From assembly GCA_030600865.1 (NCBI GenBank), contig JAUVUS010000012.1, positions 1-14,996 of the forward strand: a stretch of 14,996 bases of DNA, in the 5' to 3' direction. Below the pieces are notes generated by a model. That model did no database searches. It was not told the DNA's origin and was given only the letters and a program-made list of their open reading frames with translations. This DNA is from Bacteroidales bacterium (GTDB lineage: Bacteria; Bacteroidota; Bacteroidia; Bacteroidales; UBA12077). Shown one piece after another: positions 6,965-14,169 of the stretch. Numbering within the stretch: position 1 is the first letter of the stretch; every line of letters starts with the position of its first letter. A program made the position numbers and the translations under genes.

Positions 6965-8806
6965 CTATGTTCTTTGAGATTTTAATAAATAGCCTCCTTT
7001 TTCTCCTCCTTCAGGTCCAAGCTCGATTAAATAATCAGCTATTTTTATTAACCACGGATGATGCTCAATAATGTACAAAGAATGTCCGTGATCCCTCAAT
7101 ACGAATAAAACTTTTAACAACTTTTCAATGTCATAAAAATGCAATCCGGTAGTTGGTTCATCTAATAAATACAAACATTCCTGCCTTGCCTGCCTGTTCG
7201 GCAGACAGGCCGGCAGGCAGGTATCTTTTGATTTTTTAAGTAATTCTTTTGCTAATTTTAACCGTTGTGCTTCTCCTCCCGAAAATGTAGTTGCCGATTG
7301 CCCTAATTTTAAATGTCCTAAACCTAAATCAATAAGTAGTTCGAATGCCTTTTTTAGTTTTTCTTCTGATTTAAAAATCTCAGATGCTTTATTTACCTTT
7401 AATTCTAAAATTTCTGAAATAGAGTAATTATTCCATTTTACCTTAAGCAGATCATTCTTAAATCGTTTACCATTACAGTCAGCACAGGTAATCCAGACAT
7501 CGGAAAGAAAATCCATTGAAACTTTTATTTGTCCTTGCCCTTTACAGGTTTCGCATCTACCACCTTTAGTATTATATGAGAAATGTGATTTTTTGAGTTT
7601 ATTCGTGATTGCTATTTCAGTATTAGCATATAAATCCCGGATATGCTCATATAAACTAAGAAAGGTTAATAGAGTACTCAAAGGGTTTTTACCAATAGCT
7701 GATTGATCCATTTTTATTATTGAGTCGAATTGCTCTAGTGCGGTAATGTTTTCACAGTTCACAGGCCTGTTAACACTTGCAGACCGGGCAATAACATCGA
7801 ATAATAAACTTGACTTTCCACTGCCTGAAATCCCGGAAAATACAGTAATTCCATTTAAGGGCAAACTGACATCAAAATTTTTAAGATTATTTGCAAAGGC
7901 TGATTTAATCTCAATTCCAAATTTTAATTCCAGTTTGTTTTTTGGATAATTAAATCTGTAATTCTTCTGGAGATATTTAGAAGTAAGCGATTTGCTATTT
8001 TCTAAAAAATCATTTATTCCCCCTTTGGCAATAATTTTACCACCTTCATCTCCAGCTCCGGGGCCTAATTCTATAATATAGTCGGCCGATTTAATTACAT
8101 CTTCGTCATGTTCGACCGTTACAACAGTATTTTTTTCGGAAAGTTGTTTAATTAATGTAATAAGGTTTTGAGTGTCTTTTGAATGCAGTCCTACTGTTGG
8201 TTCGTCAAGAACATAAGTTATTCCGATCAACTCACCACCTAAATGAGAAATCAGTCTTAATCTTCTCCCTTCACCACCGGAAAGTGTCATTGTGCCTCGG
8301 TTTATGCTAAGATATCCTAAACCGATTTTTACCATAGCATTTAATTTATCAACGCATGATCTGATAATTTCGGAAGCAATCTTATATTCATTTACAGAAA
8401 GTATAATATTTAAATTTTCGAAATATTTGATGGATTCTGTTGCTTCTAAGTCAGATAATTTTGCAATATTCTTTCCTGATATTTTATATTGTAAAGCCTC
8501 AGTATTTAATCGGGTTCCATTACAATGCGAGCATTTTACTTCTTTCATTAATGCAGCCACGTTCTCTCCACCTTGTTTATCATGTTTCCTGTAATATTCA
8601 TCATCAATATGGTTAACTAAACCAAGCCATTTTCCTTTAAAATGATGTGTTCCTTCCCTGTGTTTTCGCTTATATTTCCAATTTACATTATATTCAATAT
8701 CGCCTGTTCCAAATAGCGCAATTTTTTGTGCTGTTTCATCTAAAATGTTCCATGGCACGTCAAAATTTATATTTTCATTTTTGCCCACTTCATCTAATAT
8801 TGCCAT
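6965..8806 (-). CDS. UvrA-like protein, C-terminal part after an in-frame TAG
   Basis: This is the continuation, in the same frame, of the UvrA-like gene upstream; a TAG and seven sense codons separate them. From the ATG at 8806 it reads 613 residues. It contains the rest of ATPase module 3: zinc pair CSHC (92-95), signature LSGGE (175-179), Walker B YVLDEP (198-203), H-loop VEHD (231-234), but no Walker A. It then contains all of module 4: Walker A GISGSGKSS (325-333), zinc pairs CETC (418-421) and CADC (441-444), signature FSGGE (508-512), Walker B LYLLDEP (545-551) and H-loop EHH (581-583). As a separate protein it would have an incomplete first module, so it is best read as half of one long ancestral protein. 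Residues 530-543 (CLPACLPNRQARQE) are a palindromic DNA insert. Module 4 has lost the usual SNPATY motif. The stop is TAG. Confidence 0.85.
   Translation of the reverse strand: MAILDEVGKNENINFDVPWNILDETAQKIALFGTGDIEYNVNWKYKRKHREGTHHFKGKWLGLVNHIDDEYYRKHDKQGGENVAALMKEVKCSHCNGTRLNTEALQYKISGKNIAKLSDLEATESIKYFENLNIILSVNEYKIASEIIRSCVDKLNAMVKIGLGYLSINRGTMTLSGGEGRRLRLISHLGGELIGITYVLDEPTVGLHSKDTQNLITLIKQLSEKNTVVTVEHDEDVIKSADYIIELGPGAGDEGGKIIAKGGINDFLENSKSLTSKYLQKNYRFNYPKNKLELKFGIEIKSAFANNLKNFDVSLPLNGITVFSGISGSGKSSLLFDVIARSASVNRPVNCENITALEQFDSIIKMDQSAIGKNPLSTLLTFLSLYEHIRDLYANTEIAITNKLKKSHFSYNTKGGRCETCKGQGQIKVSMDFLSDVWITCADCNGKRFKNDLLKVKWNNYSISEILELKVNKASEIFKSEEKLKKAFELLIDLGLGHLKLGQSATTFSGGEAQRLKLAKELLKKSKDTCLPACLPNRQARQECLYLLDEPTTGLHFYDIEKLLKVLFVLRDHGHSLYIIEHHPWLIKIADYLIELGPEGGEKGGYLLKSQRT
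7180..7221. repeat. 42-base GC-rich palindromic insert inside the UvrA-like gene
   Basis: This is a GC-rich island in an AT-rich gene. Seven outer pairs (CCTGCCT 7180-7186 with AGGCAGG 7215-7221), then three (GCC with GGC) after a one-base bulge, then five (GCCTG with CAGGC) after one mismatch, close a nine-base loop at 7197-7205. Its length is exactly 14 codons and it adds CLPACLPNRQARQE between the ABC signature helix and Walker B of module 4. There, modules 2 and 4 otherwise read SKNHTVYIFDEP and SKDT-CLYLLDEP, and no such peptide is expected. Confidence 0.8.
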
Positions 8807-8827
8807 ATATTGTCCAAATGGATGACC

Positions 8828-8830
8828 CTA
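8828..8830 (-). other. In-frame TAG splitting the UvrA-like frame
   Basis: Read on the minus strand the codons are GGG CAA TTT TAG GGT CAT CCA TTT GGA, and translation beyond the TAG continues in the same frame into conserved UvrA sequence. No shift of frame is needed. UvrA-type proteins usually carry an aromatic-rich FYG-P-GQY stretch at this point, so Tyr (TAT or TAC) is the likely original codon, one base change away. TAG ends several normal genes in this window, so it is a true stop here. Confidence 0.85.
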
Positions 8831-11800
8831 AAATTGCCCAGGTTTTGATCCTTTCATGGCACCACCTTTCAATGCCAGCTCGGGGTACGTAATTAATTTA
8901 TTCGGATCACAAGTAAGTTGAAATCCTAATCCCTTGCATTCCGGACAAGCACCGGCCTGATGATTAAAAGAAAAATGACTTGATAATACATTACATGACT
9001 TGCCTTTTTCATTTTTGGAGATTCGTGAGAATAAGAGCCGATATAAATCATATAATCCGGAAATTGTTCCAACTGTGGCTCGTGGATTTTTTGTAATAGA
9101 TTTATTGTCAATGGCAATAGTTGGTGTTAATCCGGTACTTTCTAAAATGTCCGGTTTAGATTTTTGCTGAATTAAACTACGTGCGTAAGTCGAGAAACTT
9201 TCGGTAAATCGAAATTGTCCTTCAGCAAATAAAGTATCAAATGCCAATGATGATTTCCCACTTCCACTTACTCCTGTAAGCACAGTAAATTTATTCCTGG
9301 GAATTTCAACATCAATATTTTTTAAATTATGAGTATTAACCCCTTGCAAAGTTATCGGAGCATCAATAATTTCTTGCAGATCAATTTTATCTTCAGTTTC
9401 TTCATAAGATTTTTTTTCACTTAAAGCTCTTGCCGTATGTGAATCTTTGCATTTTAGAAGATCTTCATATGTGCCGGAGAAAATTACATTACCGCCCGAT
9501 TCGCCTCCTTCAAGGCCTAAATCAACAATATGATCTGCATTTTTTATGATTCCGAAATCATGCTCTATTACAATTACTGTATGATTTTTTTTGGTCAGAT
9601 TTTTTAATGCATCAAGCAAGATTGAGACATCGTAAGGATGTAATCCGGTAGTTGGTTCATCAAAAATATAAACTGTATGATTTTTAGAAGGTTTTACTAA
9701 TTCGGCAACTAATTTCAGGCGTTGCGCTTCACCTCCTGATAATGTGGTAGCAGATTGCCCCAGAGATAAATACCCAAGTCCTAAATTATTAATCACTTCC
9801 AAATAATGATATATTTTAGCTTCGTCTTTAAAAAACTCACAGGCATCTGAAATTTCCATTTCCAGTACTTCAGAAATATTTTTGTTTTTATATTTTATGT
9901 TTAGCGTTTCTTCATCATACCTTTTGCCTTCGCAGATTTCGCAAATTGTTTCAATATTAGCTAAAAAGTGCATTCCTGTTTGAGTATATCCGGCACCTTC
10001 GCATATTTCACAACGTCCTCCTTTTGTATTGAAAGAAAAATGTCCCTGATTCCATTTGTTTTTTTTCGAACCGGGTAAATCGGCATATAATTTACGAATA
10101 TGATCAAATAGTTTTGAGTAAGTTGCAGGATTACTTCTTGGAGTTCGACCAATTGGTGTTTGATCAATTTTAATGATTTTTTGAATTTCAATATCGGAGA
10201 TTATTTCTTTGCAATTTAGGTTTTGATTGAAATTCCCGGCTAATTTATTTTCATAATGTTTCCCCAAAATATCAAAAACCAATGTTGATTTCCCTGCTCC
10301 CGAAACCCCTGTTACAACATTTAATGCATGCAGTCGAAAATTAATATCAATGTTTTTTAAGTTATGTAAATTAGCCCCTGATATTTTTAACCATTTATCT
10401 TTTAAGACTTTATTAAGTTCAGGTTTATAATCTTGTTCTGATAAATATTTTATTGTTTCACTTTCCTTTCCCGCCTGCCGGACGGGCAGGTTTATTACTT
10501 TTTGAATATCTGCAATGTTTTCATTGAAAAGGATCATCCCTCCATCTTTCCCCGCATAAGGACCAATATCAATAATCTGATCAGCATTTATTATCGTTTC
10601 CATGTCATGCTCAACAACCAAAACAGTATTTCCCTGATCGCGTAACTCTTTCATTATATTAATCATCCTTTTATTATCTCTGGGATGCAGCCCTATGGAA
10701 GGTTCATCTAATATGTAAAGGATTCCACGTAATCCGGTTCCAACCTGTGTTGCCAGTCTAATTCGTTGTGCTTCGCCACCTGAAAGCGTTGTTGATTCAC
10801 GTATTAAGCTTAAATATCCCAAACCTAAATCTTCAAGGATTTGACATCTTTCAATTATTTTTTCAGTAATTGATTCAGCAACAGTTTTTTTATCCTTCTC
10901 AAATCGAATATTTTGAAATGCTTCTTTAAGTTTAGAGATTGACATTTCAGCATACTCAATAATATTTTTGTAATCTATAGTAACAGATAATGCTTTTTCA
11001 TTTAATCTTTTTCCATTGCAATTACTACATTTTACTGTTTTTGCAAAACGCAATATATTCGGATTTCGATCAACCCGAAGGATGTTTTCCATTATAGGTA
11101 CAATTCCTTTATAATATCCTTCTTCGCGAGGTTTGGCTGTTATTCCGCTCCACTTCATTCTTGATTCTAAGGTGTGTTTGCCAAAAGGAATTTTTATTTT
11201 GGTACTTCCATTCAGGATGATGTTTTTTTGTACATCAGTTAAATCCTTCCATGGAATATCAACATTAAATTCTTCCGATTGGCATACTTGTTCCATTACA
11301 TCGATTGTAACTTGCGAATAAATTGTATAACCTGATGGTGTTGTAATTTTAAGAGCACCCTCACGTAAGCTTTTATTTGGATCTTTTATTAAAAGTTCAG
11401 GATCGATTCGATCTTTCACTCCTAATCCTTTGCAAGAAGGACAGGCTCCTTCAGGATTATTAAAAGAAAAAAGACTTCTGGTTAATTTTAGTTCTGAAAA
11501 CAGTTTAGATTGTTTTCCTGTTCGGGCAAAAAGTAATCTTAGGTAATCGTACAATTCACTCATTGTACCAACAGTTGATCGTGGATTTCGGCTTACTGTT
11601 TTTTGATCAACAGAAATGGCAGGCATTAAGCCTTCGATACGCTCAACTTCAGGGCGGTTCATTTTTCCCAAAAACTGGCGGGCATAAGACGAAAAGGATT
11701 CAAAATATCTTCGTTGACTTTCTTTACAAATTATATCATAAACTAAGGACGATTTTCCTGAACCTGAAACACCCGTAAAACACGTAATCTTGTGATGAGG

Positions 11801-11878
11801 AATTTTTAGATTTACATCTTTTAAATTGTGTTCGCGCGCTTTTTCAATAGCGATATATTGCTGTTCCTTTTCTTTCAT
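8828..11878 (-). CDS. uvrA: UvrA-like ABC ATPase, N-terminal part (two and a half ATPase modules)
   Basis: DNA-damage-recognition ABC ATPase family. This 1016-residue part has module 1: Walker A GVSGSGKSS (36-44), zinc pairs CPSC (146-149) and CSNC (284-287), signature LSGGE (365-369), Walker B YILDEP (388-393), VEHD (422-425). It has module 2: Walker A GVSGAGKST (524-532), SNPATY (582-587), zinc CEIC (623-626 and 646-649), LSGGE (713-717), IFDEP (738-742), IEHD (771-774). A third module starts with Walker A GVSGSGKSS (869-877) and zinc CPEC (978-981) before the TAG. The protein goes from LLFARTGKQ straight to LFSFNNPEGACP, so the UvrB-binding domain and first zinc pair of classical UvrA are missing; the same holds in module 3. 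The DNA-contacting insertion region (about 155-283) is kept. It is therefore UvrA2-like and tandemly doubled, like the four-ATPase UvrA class known from some bacteria. Even truncated here it holds one full two-module UvrA unit. Residues 464-470 (LPVRQAG) are a palindromic insert. Confidence 0.9.
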   Translation of the reverse strand: MKEKEQQYIAIEKAREHNLKDVNLKIPHHKITCFTGVSGSGKSSLVYDIICKESQRRYFESFSSYARQFLGKMNRPEVERIEGLMPAISVDQKTVSRNPRSTVGTMSELYDYLRLLFARTGKQSKLFSELKLTRSLFSFNNPEGACPSCKGLGVKDRIDPELLIKDPNKSLREGALKITTPSGYTIYSQVTIDVMEQVCQSEEFNVDIPWKDLTDVQKNIILNGSTKIKIPFGKHTLESRMKWSGITAKPREEGYYKGIVPIMENILRVDRNPNILRFAKTVKCSNCNGKRLNEKALSVTIDYKNIIEYAEMSISKLKEAFQNIRFEKDKKTVAESITEKIIERCQILEDLGLGYLSLIRESTTLSGGEAQRIRLATQVGTGLRGILYILDEPSIGLHPRDNKRMINIMKELRDQGNTVLVVEHDMETIINADQIIDIGPYAGKDGGMILFNENIADIQKVINLPVRQAGKESETIKYLSEQDYKPELNKVLKDKWLKISGANLHNLKNIDINFRLHALNVVTGVSGAGKSTLVFDILGKHYENKLAGNFNQNLNCKEIISDIEIQKIIKIDQTPIGRTPRSNPATYSKLFDHIRKLYADLPGSKKNKWNQGHFSFNTKGGRCEICEGAGYTQTGMHFLANIETICEICEGKRYDEETLNIKYKNKNISEVLEMEISDACEFFKDEAKIYHYLEVINNLGLGYLSLGQSATTLSGGEAQRLKLVAELVKPSKNHTVYIFDEPTTGLHPYDVSILLDALKNLTKKNHTVIVIEHDFGIIKNADHIVDLGLEGGESGGNVIFSGTYEDLLKCKDSHTARALSEKKSYEETEDKIDLQEIIDAPITLQGVNTHNLKNIDVEIPRNKFTVLTGVSGSGKSSLAFDTLFAEGQFRFTESFSTYARSLIQQKSKPDILESTGLTPTIAIDNKSITKNPRATVGTISGLYDLYRLLFSRISKNEKGKSCNVLSSHFSFNHQAGACPECKGLGFQLTCDPNKLITYPELALKGGAMKGSKPGQF
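10470..10490. repeat. 21-base GC-rich palindromic insert inside the UvrA-like gene
   Basis: CCTGCC (10474-10479) and GGCAGG (10485-10490) form a six-pair hairpin with a five-base loop, preceded by CCCG. Its length is exactly seven codons and it encodes LPVRQAG on the minus strand. It lies in the linker between ATPase modules 1 and 2, where family members vary in length. Its arms and its RQA-containing product match the larger insert at 7180-7221. Confidence 0.7.
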
Positions 11879-11898
11879 TCTGTGTTAAATTGGAGAAA

Positions 11899-11906
11899 CA
11901 AAGATA
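11899..11906 (-). promoter_or_regulatory. -7 element before the UvrA-like gene
   Basis: On the minus strand TATCTTTG matches TAnnTTTG and lies 20 bases before the ATG at 11878. No good -33 TTTG is seen at 19-21 bases. I saw no LexA-like operator. Confidence 0.5.
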
Positions 11907-11961
11907 CAGAAATTGATTTTTATTGATACTTTTACAATTGTTAGATTAAAGTTCAAAATAA

Positions 11962-12543
11962 ATGAAAAAGCAGAATCTTCTATTTGTAATTATCTTTTTG
12001 GTCTCGTTTTTAAACTTAAATGGCCAAAATATTAAAATAGAAATTAAAACAGAATTAGGATCTATTATCGCTGAATTATATCCTGATAAAGCTCCAATTA
12101 CTCGTGCGAATTTTATTAAATATATCGATCAAAACAAACTGGAAGGAGCAAATTTTTATCGTGTTGTAAGGATGGATAATCAGCCAAACAATGAAATAAA
12201 GATTGAGGTTATTCAGGGTGGTTTGGGTTTTGATGTGGAAGAATCACCATTTCCTCCAATAAAGCATGAAACAACAAAAGAAACAGGAGTATTACATAAA
12301 GAAGGAACTTTATCAATGGCTCGGGCAGAACCGGGAACTGCCAGTTCAGAATTCTTTATTTGTATCGGCGATCAACCTGAATTAGATTATGGTGGTAAAA
12401 GAAATTCTGATGGACAGGGTTTTGCTGCAGTTGGGAAAGTTAGTAAAGGGATGGATATTGTAAGAGAAATTCAAAATATGCCAGATGAATGGCAAATGCT
12501 GTTGAAACCTATTCGAATAGATTTTATTGGAATTATTAAATAA
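11962..12543 (+). CDS. Secreted cyclophilin-type peptidyl-prolyl isomerase
   Basis: Catalyses cis-trans isomerisation of proline peptide bonds and helps folding outside the cytoplasm. The 193-residue protein has a signal peptide (hydrophobic 6-18, probable cleavage near Gly21-Gln22), then a compact cyclophilin domain (about 24-191). Conserved pieces: FYRVV (65-69) with the catalytic Arg67, IQGG (84-87), GTLSMAR (115-121), SSEFFICIGD (128-137 region), and GFAAVGKVSKGMDIV (153-167). The Trp that gives cyclosporin affinity in eukaryotic forms is not at the usual place, as in many bacterial members. It is divergent from the UvrA-like gene with an 83-base gap. No perfect TAnnTTTG was found; TACTTTTA at 11927-11934 differs in its last base. 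The stop is TAA. Confidence 0.93.
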   Translation: MKKQNLLFVIIFLVSFLNLNGQNIKIEIKTELGSIIAELYPDKAPITRANFIKYIDQNKLEGANFYRVVRMDNQPNNEIKIEVIQGGLGFDVEESPFPPIKHETTKETGVLHKEGTLSMARAEPGTASSEFFICIGDQPELDYGGKRNSDGQGFAAVGKVSKGMDIVREIQNMPDEWQMLLKPIRIDFIGIIK

Positions 12544-12554
12544 TAATTCTCTTT

Positions 12555-12562
12555 CACATGTG
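12555..12562. promoter_or_regulatory. CACATGTG palindrome upstream of the sigma factor gene
   Basis: A perfect eight-base palindrome lies 11 bases after the isomerase stop and about 100 bases before the sigma factor start. Read on the minus strand it is TAACACATGTGAA, nearly the same as the site at 14131-14144. It could be an operator half-site pair, but no protein can be named. Confidence 0.3.
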
Positions 12563-12665
12563 TTAATATGGCAGGAATAACATTTTATATTAAAAAAGAC
12601 TCCGAATTTGTAATAAATTATAATTTTCATCTACTTATTTTTTTAGAAAACAAAAGATTTTAAAA

Positions 12666-13175
12666 TTGAGTAATAGAAATCTAAAGGAAGAGTTTGTTTC
12701 ACAAATTGAAAAACACCAGGGAATTATTTACAAAGTTTCCAGGATGTATTGTGATAAAGAAGAGTGCAGACAAGATCTTTTTCAGGATATTCTGGTTCAA
12801 TTATGGCAATCGTTTCCTACATTCAATAAACAATCGAAATTTTCGACATGGATGTACAGAGTTGCCTTAAATACTGCAATTGCACAATTTCGAAAAGATA
12901 AAAAAAACAACGAGGATACTTTTCCGGAAATACCTGTAAATATTCCTGAAGAAGAGAGTTATAAAGAAAAAGAAGACAGAAGGGAGCTTGTACAAAGGGC
13001 AATTAATAAATTAAGTAAAGCCGAAAAAGCGATTATAGTATTATACATGGATGATTACACCTACGAAGAAATATCTGAAATTGCCGGTATTACTATGTCG
13101 AATGTTGGGGTTAAAATCAAACGTATTAAAACCAAATTACAGAAAACTTTAAAGGAGCTTGAATATGGACTTTAA
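12666..13175 (+). CDS. ECF-type RNA polymerase sigma factor
   Basis: Alternative sigma factor of the sigma-70 family, which directs RNA polymerase to a specific promoter set. The 169 residues have only the two domains of ECF members: region 2 (about 10-80, with DLFQDILVQLWQSF at 37-50 and FSTWMYRVALNTA at 59-71) and region 4 (about 108-165, with LSKAEKAIIVLYMDDYTYEE and the helix-turn-helix EISEIAGITMSNVGVKIKRI). The linker is acidic. I set the start at TTG 12666: no in-frame ATG lies before it back to a stop at 12621, and the next ATG falls inside region 2. The final 11 bases overlap the next gene, a membrane protein that is probably its partner. Target genes cannot be read from the sequence. 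The stop is TAA. Confidence 0.93.
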   Translation: MSNRNLKEEFVSQIEKHQGIIYKVSRMYCDKEECRQDLFQDILVQLWQSFPTFNKQSKFSTWMYRVALNTAIAQFRKDKKNNEDTFPEIPVNIPEEESYKEKEDRRELVQRAINKLSKAEKAIIVLYMDDYTYEEISEIAGITMSNVGVKIKRIKTKLQKTLKELEYGL

Positions 13176-13809
13176 CGATATAAAAAATGTCTGGAAAAAT
13201 TCTTTTAAGGATGAGAAGCTTCTTAACAAAGAAGAAATTGAAGCTAAATTAAGAATAAAGGGCAAATCAAACACTGCATTAAATAAAATAAAAAAGAGTT
13301 ACAGATTTGAACTCATTCTAGGAATACCTATGTTTATTGGAATTATTATATATCTATTTGCATTTCTGGATTATTCATATAAAATCTTTTTTATTCCGAT
13401 AGCATTATTATTTTTCAGTTGGGCAATTTCTTTTACATGGAGGAATTATAACAGAGTTAGAAAAACAGTAATTTCAAATGATCAACTAAAACCAGCACTA
13501 ATTAAAACCATCAATGATATTGAGCGATATGTTAATTTTAACATGAGCAGTCTTGTAAAATTTATAATAATACCCCTTTCTTTTGCCTTTGGTATGTTAA
13601 TGGGGTTGCCTGTAACTGCTGAGGATAAAGCTTTTTCAGAAATAATTTTATCTCTTGGAAGCCGGTCAATTATTAAGATGGTATTAATACTAGTAATTGG
13701 TAGTGCCATTATGATTCCTTTTTCTCAATACATGAATAAAAAATTATATAAACAACATCTTGATAAATTAAAACAATGCTTAAAAGAATTTGAGGAAATA
13801 GAAGAGTAA
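13165..13809 (+). CDS. Four-helix membrane protein, probable anti-sigma partner
   Basis: I do not recognise a named family. The 214-residue protein has a charged cytoplasmic N-terminus of about 47 residues (MDFNDIKNVWKNSF onward), four predicted membrane helices (about 49-69, 73-92, 130-150 and 168-188), a charged loop between helices 2 and 3, and a lysine- and glutamate-rich C-terminal tail. Translational overlap of 11 bases with the sigma factor gene implies coupled, stoichiometric expression. A short soluble N-terminus joined to membrane helices is a common plan for Bacteroidota anti-sigma proteins, so an anti-sigma role is inferred from context rather than homology. I chose the ATG at 13165; a TTG two codons earlier is also possible. 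No zinc-binding HxxxCxxC motif of the ZAS class is present. The stop is TAA. Confidence 0.85.
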   Translation: MDFNDIKNVWKNSFKDEKLLNKEEIEAKLRIKGKSNTALNKIKKSYRFELILGIPMFIGIIIYLFAFLDYSYKIFFIPIALLFFSWAISFTWRNYNRVRKTVISNDQLKPALIKTINDIERYVNFNMSSLVKFIIIPLSFAFGMLMGLPVTAEDKAFSEIILSLGSRSIIKMVLILVIGSAIMIPFSQYMNKKLYKQHLDKLKQCLKEFEEIEE

Positions 13810-13905
13810 AGAAATTTTTATTTGATATTATAATATAAAAGTGCCAATTGCGTAGTTATGATATTAATACAGTTTTTAAACAATTAAAATAAAGAGGATT
13901 AAATT

Positions 13906-14121
13906 ATGAAAAAAGGTGTAATAGGTTATTATATTATTGGGAGTGCCATAATATGGGGTGCAGTAATTGTTGGATGTGCTTTAAAGTTAAAAGGTACATC
14001 TTATTATGAGGAAATAAGTTTTATCCTTTCTGGTGGAGCAGGAATTCATCTATTATTTATATGGGGTTCACTTGTAAATCAATTTAAGAAAAAAGTAAAA
14101 ACAGAAAAAACAGATACTTAG
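13906..14121 (+). CDS. Small two-helix membrane protein of unknown function
   Basis: Not recognised. The 71 residues hold two hydrophobic segments (about 7-27 and 38-57) separated by a short loop, LKGTSYYEE, and a basic tail (KKKVKTEKT). A helical hairpin with both ends in the cytoplasm is the simplest topology. Its ATG has an unusually good Shine-Dalgarno for this window, AGAGGA at 13893-13898, seven bases upstream, which supports it being translated. It follows the putative anti-sigma gene by 96 bases and may be read in the same transcript. The stop is TAG. Confidence 0.7.
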   Translation: MKKGVIGYYIIGSAIIWGAVIVGCALKLKGTSYYEEISFILSGGAGIHLLFIWGSLVNQFKKKVKTEKTDT

Positions 14122-14132
14122 GATTATATATA

Positions 14133-14142
14133 ACACATGTGT
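14133..14142. promoter_or_regulatory. ACACATGTGT palindrome upstream of the CPBP protease gene
   Basis: A perfect ten-base palindrome, set in TAACACATGTGTAA, 28 bases before the CPBP start codon. It shares its core and one flank with the site at 12555-12562. The position would suit an operator for the CPBP gene. Confidence 0.35.
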
Positions 14143-14169
14143 AATAGGTTCCAAATTAAACAATAAAAT

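Noticed and set aside
8806..8830. Frameshift between two UvrA-like genes
   Set aside because: Reading the codons shows that both parts are in the same frame; a single TAG plus seven sense codons separate them, so no base is inserted or lost.
8828..8830. Reassignment of TAG to an amino acid in this organism
   Set aside because: TAG is the stop of the M23 peptidase, DUF4837, 71-residue protein and the UvrA-like gene itself, each at a sensible protein end.
13159..13164. TTG start for the four-helix membrane protein
   Set aside because: The ATG at 13165 two codons later is the simpler start and gives the same protein apart from two residues.
13825..13836. Perfect palindrome ATATTATAATAT after the four-helix membrane protein gene
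   Set aside because: Pure A/T palindromes of this size are expected by chance in such AT-rich spacers, and no T run or second copy was seen.
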